Position numbers and translations under genes: made by a program
NCBI RefSeq assembly: GCF_014066305.1
Contig: NW_023501038.1
Span: forward strand, 1,529,001-1,593,000
Reading direction: 5' to 3'
DNA from: Letharia columbiana
Lineage: Eukaryota; Ascomycota; Lecanoromycetes; Lecanorales; Parmeliaceae
DNA length: 64,000 nt
The notes under the pieces: generated by a model
What the model saw: the letters and a program-made list of their open reading frames with translations, nothing else
What the model was told of the DNA's origin: nothing
The model's database searches: none
In this document: piece by piece, positions 46,649 to 57,670 of the stretch
Layout of the letters: every line of letters begins with the position of its first letter
How positions within the stretch are numbered: position 1 is the first letter of the stretch

Positions 46649-48796
46649 TCAGTCCCCCACCGACCCCCCCAACTCCTCCACCCGCCTCTCCATCTCCTCC
46701 ACCCCTCGCAGCCGGAGCTCGAGCTCCTCCTTCTCGTCCTCGAGCCTGAGCCTCCGCGCCGCGTCCAGCGGACCGAAAAAGTAGCCGCCGTGGCCGTCGA
46801 ACTGCAGGATCCAGCCGTGGTGGCGCCACAGGCTCCGCCGGTGCGACACCGTCATCAGCGTCACCCCGAGCGCCTTGGCCGTGTCGTACATGGCCCTTTC
46901 CACCTCCAGCGTCACCGAGGACGTGCATTCGTCCAGGATCGCGTACTGGGGCGCGTGGTAGAAGAGGCGGGCCATGGCGACGCGCTGCTGCAGGCCGATG
47001 GAGAGGGTCGACGTCCATTCGTCTTCGGCGTCCCAGCCGCCGGGCCGGTCGTCGATTATGTGCCCTATGTCGACGGCTTCGAGCCACTTGGTCAGGTCCG
47101 AGTCCGTGACGCCCTTGGCGCGCATCTGCCGTGTCGAGTCCGGGTAGATGATCTGCTGCCGGAGGGTCCCGCGGGAGAGGTAGGGGCGTTGCGGGATGTA
47201 GAAGATGGAGGAGTGGGGCGGCTTGCGCACGGTGCCGCCGTAGACGGGCCAGAGCCCGCCGAGGATCCGGAAGAGGGAGGACTTGCCGCAGCCGTTGGGG
47301 CCGACGATCAAGAGGTGCGCGCCGGGGCGGACGGAGAAGGAGAGGGCGCGGACGAGGATGTCGCCGTTGGGGGAGACGATGGGGACCGAGGTGAATTCGA
47401 TGTCGGAGCTTTCGATGGCTTCGCCTCTGCCTTTGAGCACCGCGGTGTTTTCGGAAGACTCGGCGGAGGATATGAGTCTCTTTTCGAAGTGCCCAGCTTG
47501 GATGTCGTCGATCACGGTGAGCAGAGTGGCGACGCGAGAGGTGTAGCCGGCTAGTTCGGTGATTTCTTTATAAGAGAACATGACGCGGCCCACGGCATCG
47601 GAGGAGGAGAGGAGCATGCGGCGGTTCGTAACGAAACTCTCGGTTCGATCGCCCATACCGTGTAGTGTCTGGCCTGGGATTTTGAAGAAGACGGGCACGC
47701 TGCAGAGCATGAGCCCCAAAGCGCCCCAAAAATATTTAATGACAAAGTCTTCCATCACGCCATGGTAGAGGCGGCGACGGAGTATGCGGTTGACGTGTTT
47801 GATTAGGGTGAAATACCCTTTATCCAGTGTGTCCTTTTCGGCCTCGTGCCCGTTGTAGAGCGCGATTTCTTCGCTGTAGTCGATGAGGCGCGAGTGCTGG
47901 AAGCGGAATTCGCCCTCCAGTCGTGCTTCTTCGGCCACATATTTTCCAAATGGAGGCGTCAGGGCGCGCATGACGTTGGCGGAGAGCTGGACGAGCAGAC
48001 TCATGGCGAATAATCCCTCTCCACCGACTGATCTTGAGAGTGAGTAGTTGTATATTATAATATCCAGTATCGGCTTCGCTAGATTCGAATATAATTCCGC
48101 CAAACTGTTGGAGAATCTTGACACATCCACTGTGATCAGTTGATCCGCATTCTTTATCCGGTCATCCAGCGCACTGAGACTGTAAAACGTCATATTGCTT
48201 AGATACCTCTGATGTAGATACGTCGTAAGTCGACTCCGATACTGCAACGCCAGCTTGCACTGGTGATACGACAGCATCGAATTCGTAAATGTAGCCGGCA
48301 CCGCAACAATCATCCACCACACTATCCCTCTAAAAAATTCTTTACCCTTCCCACGTACCAGACTGCTAACGAGTTTCCCATCCAGCTCGGCCACATAGAG
48401 ACTTATCAGCGTCCGTATGACCAGGAAAAAACTATGGCTGATGACGAGCCGCAATTCTTTGCTTTTCCAGCCTGGTATCACTATTTTGAGTAACCGCCAT
48501 AGGTTCCGGAAGAACTCGCTGTTCAGCTCTACTCGTTTCTTGACGCTGGCGGATGAGGATGAGGATGTGGAGCCGGAGCGCTGGGCGCGGAGGGTGGCTG
48601 CAGAGGCTGCGGCAGCTTTTTGCTCGGAGATGGCAGAGTGGACACGATTTATGAGGGCGAGGACGAGGGTTATGTAGACGGTGCGGGAGATCTTGCGGCG
48701 GTGGGTTAGGTAGAGGGTTGTTAGATTGGAGATGATCTGGGAGAGGGTTTTCTCGGAGAGGGCTGTGGGGAGGAGGAGCTTGGATTGGGCGGCCAT
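46649..48796 (-). CDS. PXA2: Peroxisomal half-ABC transporter, ABCD family (PXA2-like)
   Basis: The protein is 715 residues, intronless. The N-terminal membrane domain carries ABCD-type features ([21 protein letters not shown], then [20 protein letters not shown] with the family EEIA(L/F)Y loop). The nucleotide-binding domain has Walker [10 protein letters not shown] (near 496), signature [13 protein letters not shown] (near 596) and Walker [10 protein letters not shown] (near 614), then the switch His in TVSHRRSLW. Divergence of LSGGQ to LSIGLQQ is usual for PXA2 orthologues as I recall them. With PXA1 it imports long-chain acyl-CoA into peroxisomes for beta-oxidation. The first 1 kb from the stop end is markedly GC-richer than the membrane-domain half. 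Confidence 0.93.
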   Translation of the reverse strand: MAAQSKLLLPTALSEKTLSQIISNLTTLYLTHRRKISRTVYITLVLALINRVHSAISEQKAAAASAATLRAQRSGSTSSSSSASVKKRVELNSEFFRNLWRLLKIVIPGWKSKELRLVISHSFFLVIRTLISLYVAELDGKLVSSLVRGKGKEFFRGIVWWMIVAVPATFTNSMLSYHQCKLALQYRSRLTTYLHQRYLSNMTFYSLSALDDRIKNADQLITVDVSRFSNSLAELYSNLAKPILDIIIYNYSLSRSVGGEGLFAMSLLVQLSANVMRALTPPFGKYVAEEARLEGEFRFQHSRLIDYSEEIALYNGHEAEKDTLDKGYFTLIKHVNRILRRRLYHGVMEDFVIKYFWGALGLMLCSVPVFFKIPGQTLHGMGDRTESFVTNRRMLLSSSDAVGRVMFSYKEITELAGYTSRVATLLTVIDDIQAGHFEKRLISSAESSENTAVLKGRGEAIESSDIEFTSVPIVSPNGDILVRALSFSVRPGAHLLIVGPNGCGKSSLFRILGGLWPVYGGTVRKPPHSSIFYIPQRPYLSRGTLRQQIIYPDSTRQMRAKGVTDSDLTKWLEAVDIGHIIDDRPGGWDAEDEWTSTLSIGLQQRVAMARLFYHAPQYAILDECTSSVTLEVERAMYDTAKALGVTLMTVSHRRSLWRHHGWILQFDGHGGYFFGPLDAARRLRLEDEKEELELRLRGVEEMERRVEELGGSVGD

Positions 48797-49194
48797 GGTG
48801 CCATGTGTTTGGAGACCGTAAGGGTATCGCGACGACCGAGTTCAATGGAGGTCACGGCGACTGTGACGACTGTTACCGACTCAATGTTCAATGTTCGCAT
48901 TGAGTTCGCGAGTTCGCGAGCCAGCCGAGGCATGAGTTCAAGCCCTAAGTCACGTGCAGATAGGTGTTTCGGATGAATTATCTGATACTGATGGTAGATG
49001 GCGCTGGTACAATGGTGTAGAGAGATTTTGTGGTTGTATTTCTATGATATTCTTGCAAGGTCTTCTGTCCAATAAGCGGCTTTATGGAAGTAACTCGCTG
49101 AATCGCTTGCAAAAATCACTAATGCGAGAGAGCCTCCCATGTAGCCCCATTTGTGACCGTACATGTACTTACTATACATGACCTCCATGAGCCC
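48797..49194. other. Intergenic upstream of PXA2
   Basis: About 400 bases between two minus-strand genes. Small direct repeats lie at 48880-48920 (CAATGTT and GAGTTCGC). No gene was seen. Confidence 0.5.
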
Positions 49195-51345
49195 TCAGGG
49201 TGTCTGCGTCCCACTCGTAAGCCCCATCAAGCCCCCAGTCAACCCTTTCATCCTTCTCCCAAGTAAGTCATCTTCACTCGCCAAGCTTACCATCGATCTG
49301 TTTCTCCGCCGCTCGCCGTCTTGATGCCTTACTCTCTTGCCTCTGCCTCTTCTAACTGGCTTTGGTGCATGTCCATTTGCATTCAGCGAACTCATCATTA
49401 ACGGTGATTCTTCGTCTCCAGAACTCTCCGTTGGAGCACGATGATGGTGGCGGCCATCCTGCCCAGCTGCATGAGTGGGCGATGAACGACGGGTCAATTG
49501 GGGACTGTCGGTGCCATCTGAAGCATCGAAGACCTCCTCGATCCAGGTTGAGCAGCGGAACAGATGCTTCCAGGCCTCAGGAAATATCCCAACAAATTGC
49601 AGGAAACCATGTGAGATGCCCGGAATCAACGTCACTTCGACATGATCTCTTTCATCAAACTCGTCTTTCATCCTCAGCAGACTCAGCTCTTTCTTTTGTA
49701 CGAAAAGGTTGTGCTTGGCCTGGCGAAGACGGCCAGCGAAAATGACAGTATCGTCGACGAGAGGATCTCGCTCGCCAGTCAAAAAGAAGGTCTTGGGAAA
49801 GTGGGCAAGTAGAGCTTCAGGAGCTAACAATGGGGAGAGGAGGTAATCAGTGCTGAAGTCAGGTCGATTGTGAGGACCAACATAGAGGATAATCATGGCG
49901 CGCATCATCTCCGGCGTAAGAATCCGATCGTTGAAGTAGGAGATCATGGAGGAAACGGCAAGTCGGGTCTTCAGAACTCTGGGCTTGGACGATACCAGGC
50001 TCGCAGTGTGATGAGCCACTGTAGCTGCAGCCTCATTCTTCGTCGGAGGCTCCATTGGTGTATCAGATTTCTCACTGGCGTTGGTGGGGTTGACGTCGGC
50101 AATAGCACGCTGAGGCGACATGGTTTCTTCTGCTTCGTCGTCCGAGGGCTGTGGGGTTTCTGGCGTTAGCCTGTAGTAGTCCTCGCTCTTCCTCCGGAGG
50201 ACGTCTCGGTTAGTCTTCCGCGTCCGTTGATCTTGTATGAGCGCCATTCGATCATCTGTCATCCAATTTCCTATGTTCATGTCCAGACTTGGATAGATAA
50301 GAATCAGGCCTTCTGGTACAGGCAGCGATTCTTGGCCGTGCAGTCGCTGAGGGTCTGTATCGGTTGATTGCAGTATCATGAGCACAACTCCGGTAGCGAA
50401 ATTACCGCCAGCACTATCGCCCGTAAGGATGATACGTGGTGCTGTTTGCCCAGCTAATCCAATGCAGCGTCCCCGGGTCACTACGAGCGTGTGGTACACG
50501 TCGTAGCATTCATTCAGTGCATATGGGTATGGGTATTCCGGAGCCTTTCTGTAATCCAAGCTCAGTACAGGCAATCCGGTCTTTCCAGACCACGCCATCA
50601 GCTTGTCATCATGGTGCCTGGGAGTCATGGCGACATAGCCTCCTCCCGGGAAATCCAGAATGACCTTTGTATGATTCTTGAGCGAAGACAATGGACCATC
50701 AAAGTAAAGCCATGCATTGACAGGTTCCTTGTAAGAAGACTCCGCTGGTCTCGGGATACGTATGGCCCGCGGTGGATATCGGGTCAGCTTCGGCCTCATC
50801 AATCTCGTGATGAATGAAAGGTATGGTGTCGTAGTTTTGTTCCAGGAGACCCTCAGGTGATCCACCGTGAGCATGCCCCTGACTTTCCGAACCTTTTCAT
50901 CCGCCTGCTCAGCAGCAATCAGGTAGTGTGCGGTGAATATGATCGAAGCCAGATCTCGTATCCACTTCCTCCGTATTTTCATAGCTGTCCAGAACCCTGC
51001 ATCCAGAGCTGTCGTTATCCATGTTGCTCGGAAATACGACCTGCTATAGAGGTTTGCCAAAGGCTCGGGGCTTTCGAGCCCAAATAGCTTAGCGAAGTTG
51101 CGGCATATGTATAGGTATAGTAGGGTTATGACCACGGTCTGCCAACTAGTAAGGCGTTTGGAAAGGTAGGCGGAGAGCCTGCGGAGAATTGGAGGGCCAT
51201 GGTGGTTACCTCTGGAAAGTATTAGATTTTGAGTATGGATGGCGCAGAGTGGAGGCAGCTCACCTAAGCAGATACAACGACCAAAAGGATACAACAGAAA
51301 AGACCTGAATCTTACGAAACTGGACCGAAGGGCGGCCCAGGACAT
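49195..51345 (-). CDS. Alpha/beta hydrolase-3 (HSL / steryl-acetyl-hydrolase-like), membrane-anchored
   Basis: The protein is 716 residues read as one exon. A membrane segment (TVVITLLYLYICRNF) lies near residue 75. The hydrolase fold has the oxyanion segment LDFPGGGYVAM near 231, nucleophile GDSAGGN near 307, acid ERDPLVDD near 525 and His GISHGFLQF near 580. A 90-residue charged insert separates the Ser and Asp parts, and the C-terminus is basic and Ser-rich. In the oxyanion motif the usual HGGG is PGGG. Near the N-terminus a GTGAGC (51273) and a CTAAT/CCAG pair could form a short intron; the strong CAG gives the wrong phase, so it is not applied. The substrate is unknown; family members act on sterol esters, acylglycerols or small esters. 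Confidence 0.85.
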   Translation of the reverse strand: MSWAALRSSFVRFRSFLLYPFGRCICLGELPPLCAIHTQNLILSRGNHHGPPILRRLSAYLSKRLTSWQTVVITLLYLYICRNFAKLFGLESPEPLANLYSRSYFRATWITTALDAGFWTAMKIRRKWIRDLASIIFTAHYLIAAEQADEKVRKVRGMLTVDHLRVSWNKTTTPYLSFITRLMRPKLTRYPPRAIRIPRPAESSYKEPVNAWLYFDGPLSSLKNHTKVILDFPGGGYVAMTPRHHDDKLMAWSGKTGLPVLSLDYRKAPEYPYPYALNECYDVYHTLVVTRGRCIGLAGQTAPRIILTGDSAGGNFATGVVLMILQSTDTDPQRLHGQESLPVPEGLILIYPSLDMNIGNWMTDDRMALIQDQRTRKTNRDVLRRKSEDYYRLTPETPQPSDDEAEETMSPQRAIADVNPTNASEKSDTPMEPPTKNEAAATVAHHTASLVSSKPRVLKTRLAVSSMISYFNDRILTPEMMRAMIILYVGPHNRPDFSTDYLLSPLLAPEALLAHFPKTFFLTGERDPLVDDTVIFAGRLRQAKHNLFVQKKELSLLRMKDEFDERDHVEVTLIPGISHGFLQFVGIFPEAWKHLFRCSTWIEEVFDASDGTDSPQLTRRSSPTHAAGQDGRHHHRAPTESSGDEESPLMMSSLNANGHAPKPVRRGRGKRVRHQDGERRRNRSMVSLASEDDLLGRRMKGLTGGLMGLTSGTQTP

Positions 51346-54300
51346 GATCTGCAGGACCGAATGAGATTAGCTATATGAATCCACATCCAGCCACATAATA
51401 GTACCTATCATCCCTCTCGAGCAAGTATGCAGTCACACGGGAGACAGCCACTGCCCTCTGCCCGCCTCAGACGTAGAGAAAAGGGGGCCTTTGATACAAC
51501 GTGCTATTGGTTAGTAGGATATTGGAAAGAGCGGATAACGTGGTATGCCCAGGGGAGCGGGGTGGAAGATGGCCGGCTTCGGTGACGAGAGGTGGGTCTT
51601 TCAGACCGAAAGCTTAGGAGCGATTCACCCGTAGTCGAGGACTTCCATAGAGCTGCTATCGAGGGATTTCCACAGTAGCCAACATGAAAGATACAGGGAG
51701 ATAGTCATGCGAAATGGTGAAACTAGTGACAGACAATAAGGAATGCAATAATCGAAGTGTTAAGGATTTTAAATCCGAAAGCATAATGTAAGATATGGCG
51801 GAGAAAGTTGCCTCGGTTGTCGGCGGATCGGAGATTATTCTTCCGGTCAATTACTCGTAGTCTATTTCGGCAAAATACCGTAGGCATATCACTCGGGAGG
51901 GAAGATTTGCTTGGCATTGAGACTTCTTTCAAAGCTGATATTCTGCCACAACATACTATGAGGCAATGTACGTCGTGCATAGAGTGATTCTTCCTGCAAA
52001 CGGTTCAAATTGTCCTCGCAAACACAGGTTGGTATCCTGGACTGCGTGACTCCCATCACAATATCTCCGCTCTTCTTCCCTTGAAGACGATCTAATTCTG
52101 CCATCCAATTACACTTTTCAGTCTTCTTTTCGAACTCGAAATGAGGAATCTACATTTCGGTGTAGACCTTTCGTATTGGGAACATCATCCTGAGTAGTGA
52201 GAGATGTTTGGGGGCCCAAAAGTGCTGTGTACAGAAAATAAGAAGCACCGCAACACCATTGTACCAGCGCCATTAGGAATCGAACCTAATACGAACTAAA
52301 TACTCCCAACAACATGTACTAGTACTGACCCTATGCTCGCTGGATTTCTCATATGGCTCGACTTTGTGTGATGAATAGGGCTTCGTTCCCCAGTTGGACT
52401 CCCTCACTTGTTTTATTATTGAACTTGTGCGACCAGGAAGGGTACGCTGACCCCCAGAACTCTCCTGAAGTTCACATCACCTTCCGTACGCGTCCGAGGA
52501 ATTTTATCAAGGGCGGACTGGTAGCGTGAAAGAATCGTGCATTACCACCGACCCCAAGGCCATCCAGAGTCTGCCGAGTCTTGTCGTATAGACTGCTCTT
52601 ATCAACATATTCTCTTTTAAATTGCGGCAGCCGATTTGTATGGTTCGCTACTTTGGGAGCTATCTAATCATCTGCAGTTCTTTGGTCTATTCTTCTTAGC
52701 ACTAGCTGAAATTTGACCAAGTTTACCTGATAGCCATTCCTGAGGCACGATCTGTGTGGTCCTCGATCGCCATGGCCAACAGTTTCAGTCTACCGATTAT
52801 GACCGGTACCTTGCCTTGCTCTGATGCAGATCTAGACAATGTTATCTAACAGGAGAGTACATGGGGGTATGGTCAACTTATAGCCGTAGTGCTGCTTGGC
52901 TCTGCCATTTCTTTTTTTCTTTATAGTTATTTATGGTGAGGTTAAATGCAAAAGAGCCCATGACTAATGCGGATGCTGACCCTTGATTGTTTCTAGAAAG
53001 TGTATTCGAAAAATCAACCCGAGAAATTCACGACCCAACACTCATCGATCACTTACAAACGTTGCAAGCGCCGTTCCAGGGGTCAACCCAGTCCGACCGC
53101 GAGTTTGACCAATATCGTTGTTTTGGTAAGTTGATTTTGCTAACGTACGGCTTTTTGCTAGCTTTCGCAGGTGCTCTTTTGTATACCCTTCCTGTTTCAG
53201 GAGGCACAAACCGGCTCCAGAGTAATTTTGCGAACTACGTGGTGGCATACTGGTAACTTCTCGCATTGGATGTTGTACTTGTGGTTCTCTTCACCAACCG
53301 GCCTATGCTCATTCAAAAAAAAACCCTACCGCTGATATTTAGGCGAAAGATGTCCCGGGCTCAGCAGAGGAGACTCGTCTGTGGTGTATGAATATAGACC
53401 ATAGCCGGGCTGGTGGTCTCCTCCAGTTGGATAGCCGTATTCTTCTTACCATCCCAACAGATGCTTACATGGTTCTTTGGCCAGAGGTTGCAATATCAAA
53501 AAAAGCTGTCTCAGAGACTAGCAGGCCTCCCAAACCTGGGAAATTCTGTGACGAGCCAATGAGACTCCAATGCTGACGCGCGTTAGACAATAGACAAAGC
53601 CTCGCCGTATCTCGCTCTTTCTATCCTCAACGTGCTTTAGGCGATTGCTCCCTTCTGATCTCAATGCCCAGCAATGCAGAACTCATAGCTCAAAAGAAAG
53701 AAGGACCGCTCCAAAATTGTAGGGCATTCAAATCTCCCGTGCTCTGCCACTCGCCAAATGTCTTAGGTGAAGGTGCGGTCGCTTCCAATAATCTCTATGA
53801 GAACAATTCCCCTGAGGCGGGCATTTCACTTGTCGTTCGCCCTTCAGTCGTCGAAACCCAGGGAATCTGACAGCTTGGGCGGTAGGACACATGTAAAGTA
53901 TAACTCCTTTCCAAGGACTGCCCTGCATGAGTCGGGAGAAACATCTCTTTCTAAACACGAATGGTCATGCTGCCGGAAAGTATCAGTGCACTTGTCAAAG
54001 CAATGCATGTGACGCCTTCTGCGTTGTCTTCCCCTTCTCGACTGCATTCTCTCCTCGCTGTCCCTTTTGAACAGCAGAATCCTTTCATTTAGTTCTCCAT
54101 TCGTGATTCAGTATGGGCGAATCTTCTAAACTTCTGTCTACTGCCAATTCGTGCTACCTGGCTCATTTGCCAGTCTCTGCTTTCTCTCTTGCCTCCTTGA
54201 CTCATCCCCGTGATGATTAAAAGTGGTGAATGCATGGTGATCCACACATCAAATGTTAAAAATTAGATGGCGAATCAACCTGCTGATACCGTCTGACCGG

Positions 54301-54458
54301 TTCCTGTGCCAGGGAAACATCCTCAGCCAGCTTAAGATGATAACAATGGGCATCCCCACCCACGCTCTCTCCCTCTCTAATTCCACCAGGTCACCGAAAA
54401 ATCTCCACCCGCCGCTCCCCTACCACACAACGACGATCCCACTACTTTCTCACTCATC
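51346..54458. other. Gene-poor intergenic region, 3.1 kb
   Basis: It contains the second copy of the short B-box repeat (52243-52310). Otherwise many short open frames but none convincing. One (52987-53256) has a hydrophobic stretch but lacks support. Confidence 0.45.
52243..52310 (-). repeat. Interspersed short repeat, copy B (pol III B-box-like)
   Basis: The reverse complement matches copy A at 40142-40211: it shares GTTGGGAG, TTTAGTTCGTATTAGG, TTCGATTCCTAA, GCTGGT and CAATGGTGTTGCGGTGCTT. It has a 6-base insertion after the B-box stem and no T run. A wider unit (about 52205-52314) starts TGTT and ends AACA with short inverted ends, which would also fit a small solo-LTR or TRIM fragment. 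Confidence 0.65.
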
Positions 54459-54958
54459 ATGGACCCAGTCGATCTACCTGCCTCGTCGAGCGCCTCCCAT
54501 ACTGGCACAGGCATGGGCCAGTCATCACCCGAATTCGTCGCCCGACACCGCACCCAACAGCAGTCTGAACACGCCACTCTCGCAGCCAACTGGTCGGCTC
54601 GGAAGACGAACGCGACACGCTCAGAGCCCAACAATCCGTCTTCCGCCCTGGTCTTAGCACAGTTCTGGCCTGAGAGACTATGGCGAAACATGAGGAGGCG
54701 ATGAAGGGATTTTGGGCAGAGATGGCCGAGAAGGCCGATCCAAAGGGTCGGCTGGCTGTCTTTGGGGAGGTGGAGAGGAGGCAGGATTTCATCAAGGATA
54801 TGCGATTGAGGGTTTTGAGCGTAAGGGATGAGGTGCGGCAGTATTTGGCGCTGTTGGTCAGGATGCTTGTGCATCGGGGTTGGAGGATGCTGGGTAGATG
54901 GTCAGGCCAGAGGAGGAGGAGCAGAAATCGTTACAAATGTATGAACGCGGGTTTCTAA
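54459..54958 (+). pseudogene. Possible frame-broken relative of the small gene at 55.3 kb
   Basis: Two overlapping plus-strand frames appear to be halves of one protein. The first (from 54459, MDPVDLPASSSASHTG) ends at a TGA at 54702-54704. The second (from 54680, MAKHEEAMKGFW) continues with AVFGEVERRQDFIKD and RVLSVRDEVRQYLALL. The second half resembles the C-terminus of the next gene (KVERLLKIG and MQLVAVRDAVGQLKKL). A one-base shift near 54671-54704 would join the halves. It could also be two unrelated random frames. Confidence 0.4.
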
Positions 54959-55312
54959 TGTTGAGGACCGTTATAGGGGAAAGAAGGGATGCCACCGTCC
55001 GAAATCACATGTATCTCCTTTTCGCTGTCCACAAGTCATAGCCGACAATAACCCAGACGAACAAAGCGGTTCACCCGTCCGCACCGTACCACCGCAGCGG
55101 TAAACACCAAGCGGGCTCTTGTCTGCTTTCCGGCAGGTTCTGCAGGAGTGGCAATCGCCGCGCCAACAAACCGGGCACTACACTTGCAGTCATCCTTTGT
55201 GAACCTCACTTCGACACTCTTTTCACATCACAAGCACTCGCACTTGTGACAGTAACACAAACCTTCCACATTCCACCACCTCGAAAGAAGGACAGGAAAA
55301 AATACAGCAACG

Positions 55313-55867
55313 ATGTGTCTAGGCTCTCAAGACCCAAAGGACTTGCTCGTCAACATCAACAAAGGTATCCAACGCCCATCACACCCCGCCTCGAAAAAAA
55401 CCCCACCGAAAAGGATCCATCCGTCACGCACTCAGCTAACCACGTCATCGTTGAAAACAGCCAAGCTCAAAGCGATCAAAGCCTCCACTCCCGAATCTTA
55501 CATGTCCCACATCGCCTGGGTCTGGGTGAAGACGCAAGAACTGCTCCTGAAGGCCGAGTCCGACGCCCTCGAGGCCAAAACGCTTCCCTTGCGGAAAAAG
55601 TATTCCAAACTGTCGGCCCGCCACCCTGCGTTCAAGCCCGCCGCCGTCGCGCTCACCAAGGACTGGTTCATCACGGAGGGCGAGGCGAAAGACGAGAAGC
55701 TGGCGGGACTCATGAAGGCGTTCAAGGCGGCGGGGGGTGGGGTGGAGGATGCGGGGAAGGTGGAGCGGTTGTTGAAGATCGGGTTGGAGTGGTCGATGGC
55801 GGTCAAGATGCAGCTGGTGGCGGTGCGTGACGCGGTGGGGCAGCTGAAGAAGCTCTCTGCTGCCTAG
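55313..55867 (+). CDS. Small helical orphan protein
   Basis: Exons are 55313-55364 and 55461-55867, giving 152 residues. The 96-nt intron has GTATCC, GCTAAC and ACAG signals; it is a multiple of three, so a read-through form of 184 residues is also open, but the intron part is Pro/Lys/Thr junk-like. The spliced protein reads DLLVNINKAKLKAIKAS, then SYMSHIAWVWVKTQELLLKA and KVERLLKIGLEWSMAVKMQL; it is mostly amphipathic helix. There is no signal peptide and no known domain. It lies 350 bases after a possible broken duplicate. Confidence 0.55.
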   Translation: MCLGSQDPKDLLVNINKGIQRPSHPASKKTPPKRIHPSRTQLTTSSLKTAKLKAIKASTPESYMSHIAWVWVKTQELLLKAESDALEAKTLPLRKKYSKLSARHPAFKPAAVALTKDWFITEGEAKDEKLAGLMKAFKAAGGGVEDAGKVERLLKIGLEWSMAVKMQLVAVRDAVGQLKKLSAA

Positions 55868-56066
55868 AGGGATGAAGGGAGGCTGGGAGGTAGGGTGTGA
55901 GGGGGTGAGGGAATGGTGGTTGGGAAAAGTCCCGCTATGCGATATGCGAAATGGAGTCATAGCCGTAGGATTGTTATCCATGACTACATGCATGCGAGGC
56001 AAAACCGCTGCAAACGAGCTAGAATCAAAACCGCCCTGCTCTCTATCGTCTTTGCTTCCTTTGAGA

Positions 56067-56890
56067 ATGGGCTGCAGATGTTCACTAAGGATCGTCACAG
56101 CAGTCCTGCTTGTACTCATCAATCTTCCATCAACAGCATCAGCAGCCCTTTTCGGAACCACTTGCGATCGCACAACCTACGGCCTCCCCGAACCCCGAGC
56201 CTGTGATCTCCTACTATTCGGCGACGCTGCCTTCAGGAGTGGCGGCATTTTCGACATTGACAGCTTGGATCACGGGTTCTTGCTGCCTTTTTTCGGTCAC
56301 AGGTCGCAGTTTACTGACTGGCAGTGGAGGCACCGAGTTACTCTACCTCAGGTGTGGCGTACCCGTAGGTTGCCTTCTTTCGCATGTCAATAATATGCAC
56401 GGAGTCCTTTTGTGGAGAAGGAACCGCTAAGATTGGTGCAGGGGGATGTAGTATAGCCTTATTCGTCAACAATAAGCCGAACGGAGGATTTTGCGTAGAC
56501 CACGGGTGGTGGGCCGACATCGCGCAGAGGGGAAATTATGTGGCAAATACATGCCTGGTGGATCACGGTACTGGAGGTGGCTTCGGGTATGCTGGTAAGG
56601 AAAAATGACTCTGCACCATCGATTGAGTAACGATTGTCTCGAATGATAACATGAGTCGTTTAGGTGCTCTCGGAAACCTCACTATAGTCATTTTCGCCCC
56701 TGGTTCCTACTTCGATCGGGTCATCACATCTGGTATTGAGGGGTGTGAGCTTTTTGCTTTCAATGCCGGGACAAGTGTAGCGAATGAGAGTGCTGAGATG
56801 ACGTTGGCGAATATGACAGAGGAGGCCCGTAGGCATATCTGTCAAATATCAAACTTGTCTCCGTCAAACGTGTCTTTTGATTTCGGGTAG
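56067..56890 (+). CDS. Small secreted protein, three exons, candidate effector-like
   Basis: Exons are 56067-56364, 56442-56594 and 56664-56890, giving 225 residues. Introns have GTAGGT/GCTAAG/CAG and GTAAGG/TAG signals; phases agree. The N-terminus is a signal peptide (RIVTAVLLVLINLPSTASA). The mature part has six Cys in the first two exons, with motifs TTCDRTTYGLPEPRACDLLL, DIDSLDHGF, QWRHRVTLPQVW, GCSIALFVNN and GWWADIAQRGNYVANTCLV. A conserved-looking C-terminal segment follows (LTIVIFAPGSYFDR). I recall similar secreted proteins of unknown function in dothideomycetes, but cannot name a family. The exon structure is well supported. Confidence 0.8.
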
Positions 56891-57670
56891 GAGTTTAGCC
56901 TGGGCAGAGGTATGCAGATGGCCCAGCTCAAACCCCAGTCCTAGATAGATTGTGTCTTGAGAGAGCACTTACCTAATTCAACGTGTAGTTCTTACCGTCA
57001 GTCCAAGAGGACCTATGACATGGGAAAAAGGAGCTTTGGACCCGGGACCAAGGGTAAAGATGGGATAGCGAGTTCACGACAAGGATCGCTGTAAATTTCC
57101 CGCACGGCAGTTGCAGAATACCAAGATCAGGAAAGCCAAACACTCAAATCTGCAAATTGTCCTCCACAATGTTTCAAAGATGTCTCAGGAGCGCGGAAGT
57201 TTCGATTGTTATAAGCGCACCCACATCCGAAAAACACTCCGTAGAGTACAAGCGCATTGGCGCACCTCTACCATCAGCGCGCAAGTCGAACATCGAGCTC
57301 ACTGACCTTTCTTCCATGCGGTCGTGCTGCTCTAGCAAGCTTTTGGTCGAGAATGAACTGTCTAGTCGTGTTCCATCAGCCATGTCGAGACTGTAGAAGT
57401 CGTTTCATCTTCTTGGTGAGGCCGAGAAAGGGGGATTTGGACATTAATTGAAGCAGCGAAGGTTAGAACTCTTGAGCTTTTACCCTAAAAACATTCTCAG
57501 TTTCTCTGTTTTGGTTTGATCGATTTATGTATAAGAGGTCTATCCCCTTCAGCTGGAATATGGATCCTGCACTGCAACCGAATTTCAAGTCTTCCCTTTC
57601 TTTAATCGTATAGCAGGCTGGTCCTTCCGAGCAGGTTGCATTGAACTGCAAAAGAATAAACTCTTTCATA
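56891..57670. other. Intergenic between two secreted-protein genes
   Basis: About 780 bases with no supported gene. It holds the 3' flank of the first gene and the promoter of the second. Confidence 0.5.

Noticed and set aside
46790..47554. 254-codon plus-strand open frame opposite PXA2
   Set aside because: It is a GC-rich shadow of the ATPase domain; its composition is Val/Gly/Asp/Arg-heavy with no domain, while the minus strand has clear Walker motifs.
54671..54704. Programmed ribosomal frameshifting between the two overlapping frames
   Set aside because: No slippery heptamer or evident downstream structure; decay or a sequence error is simpler.
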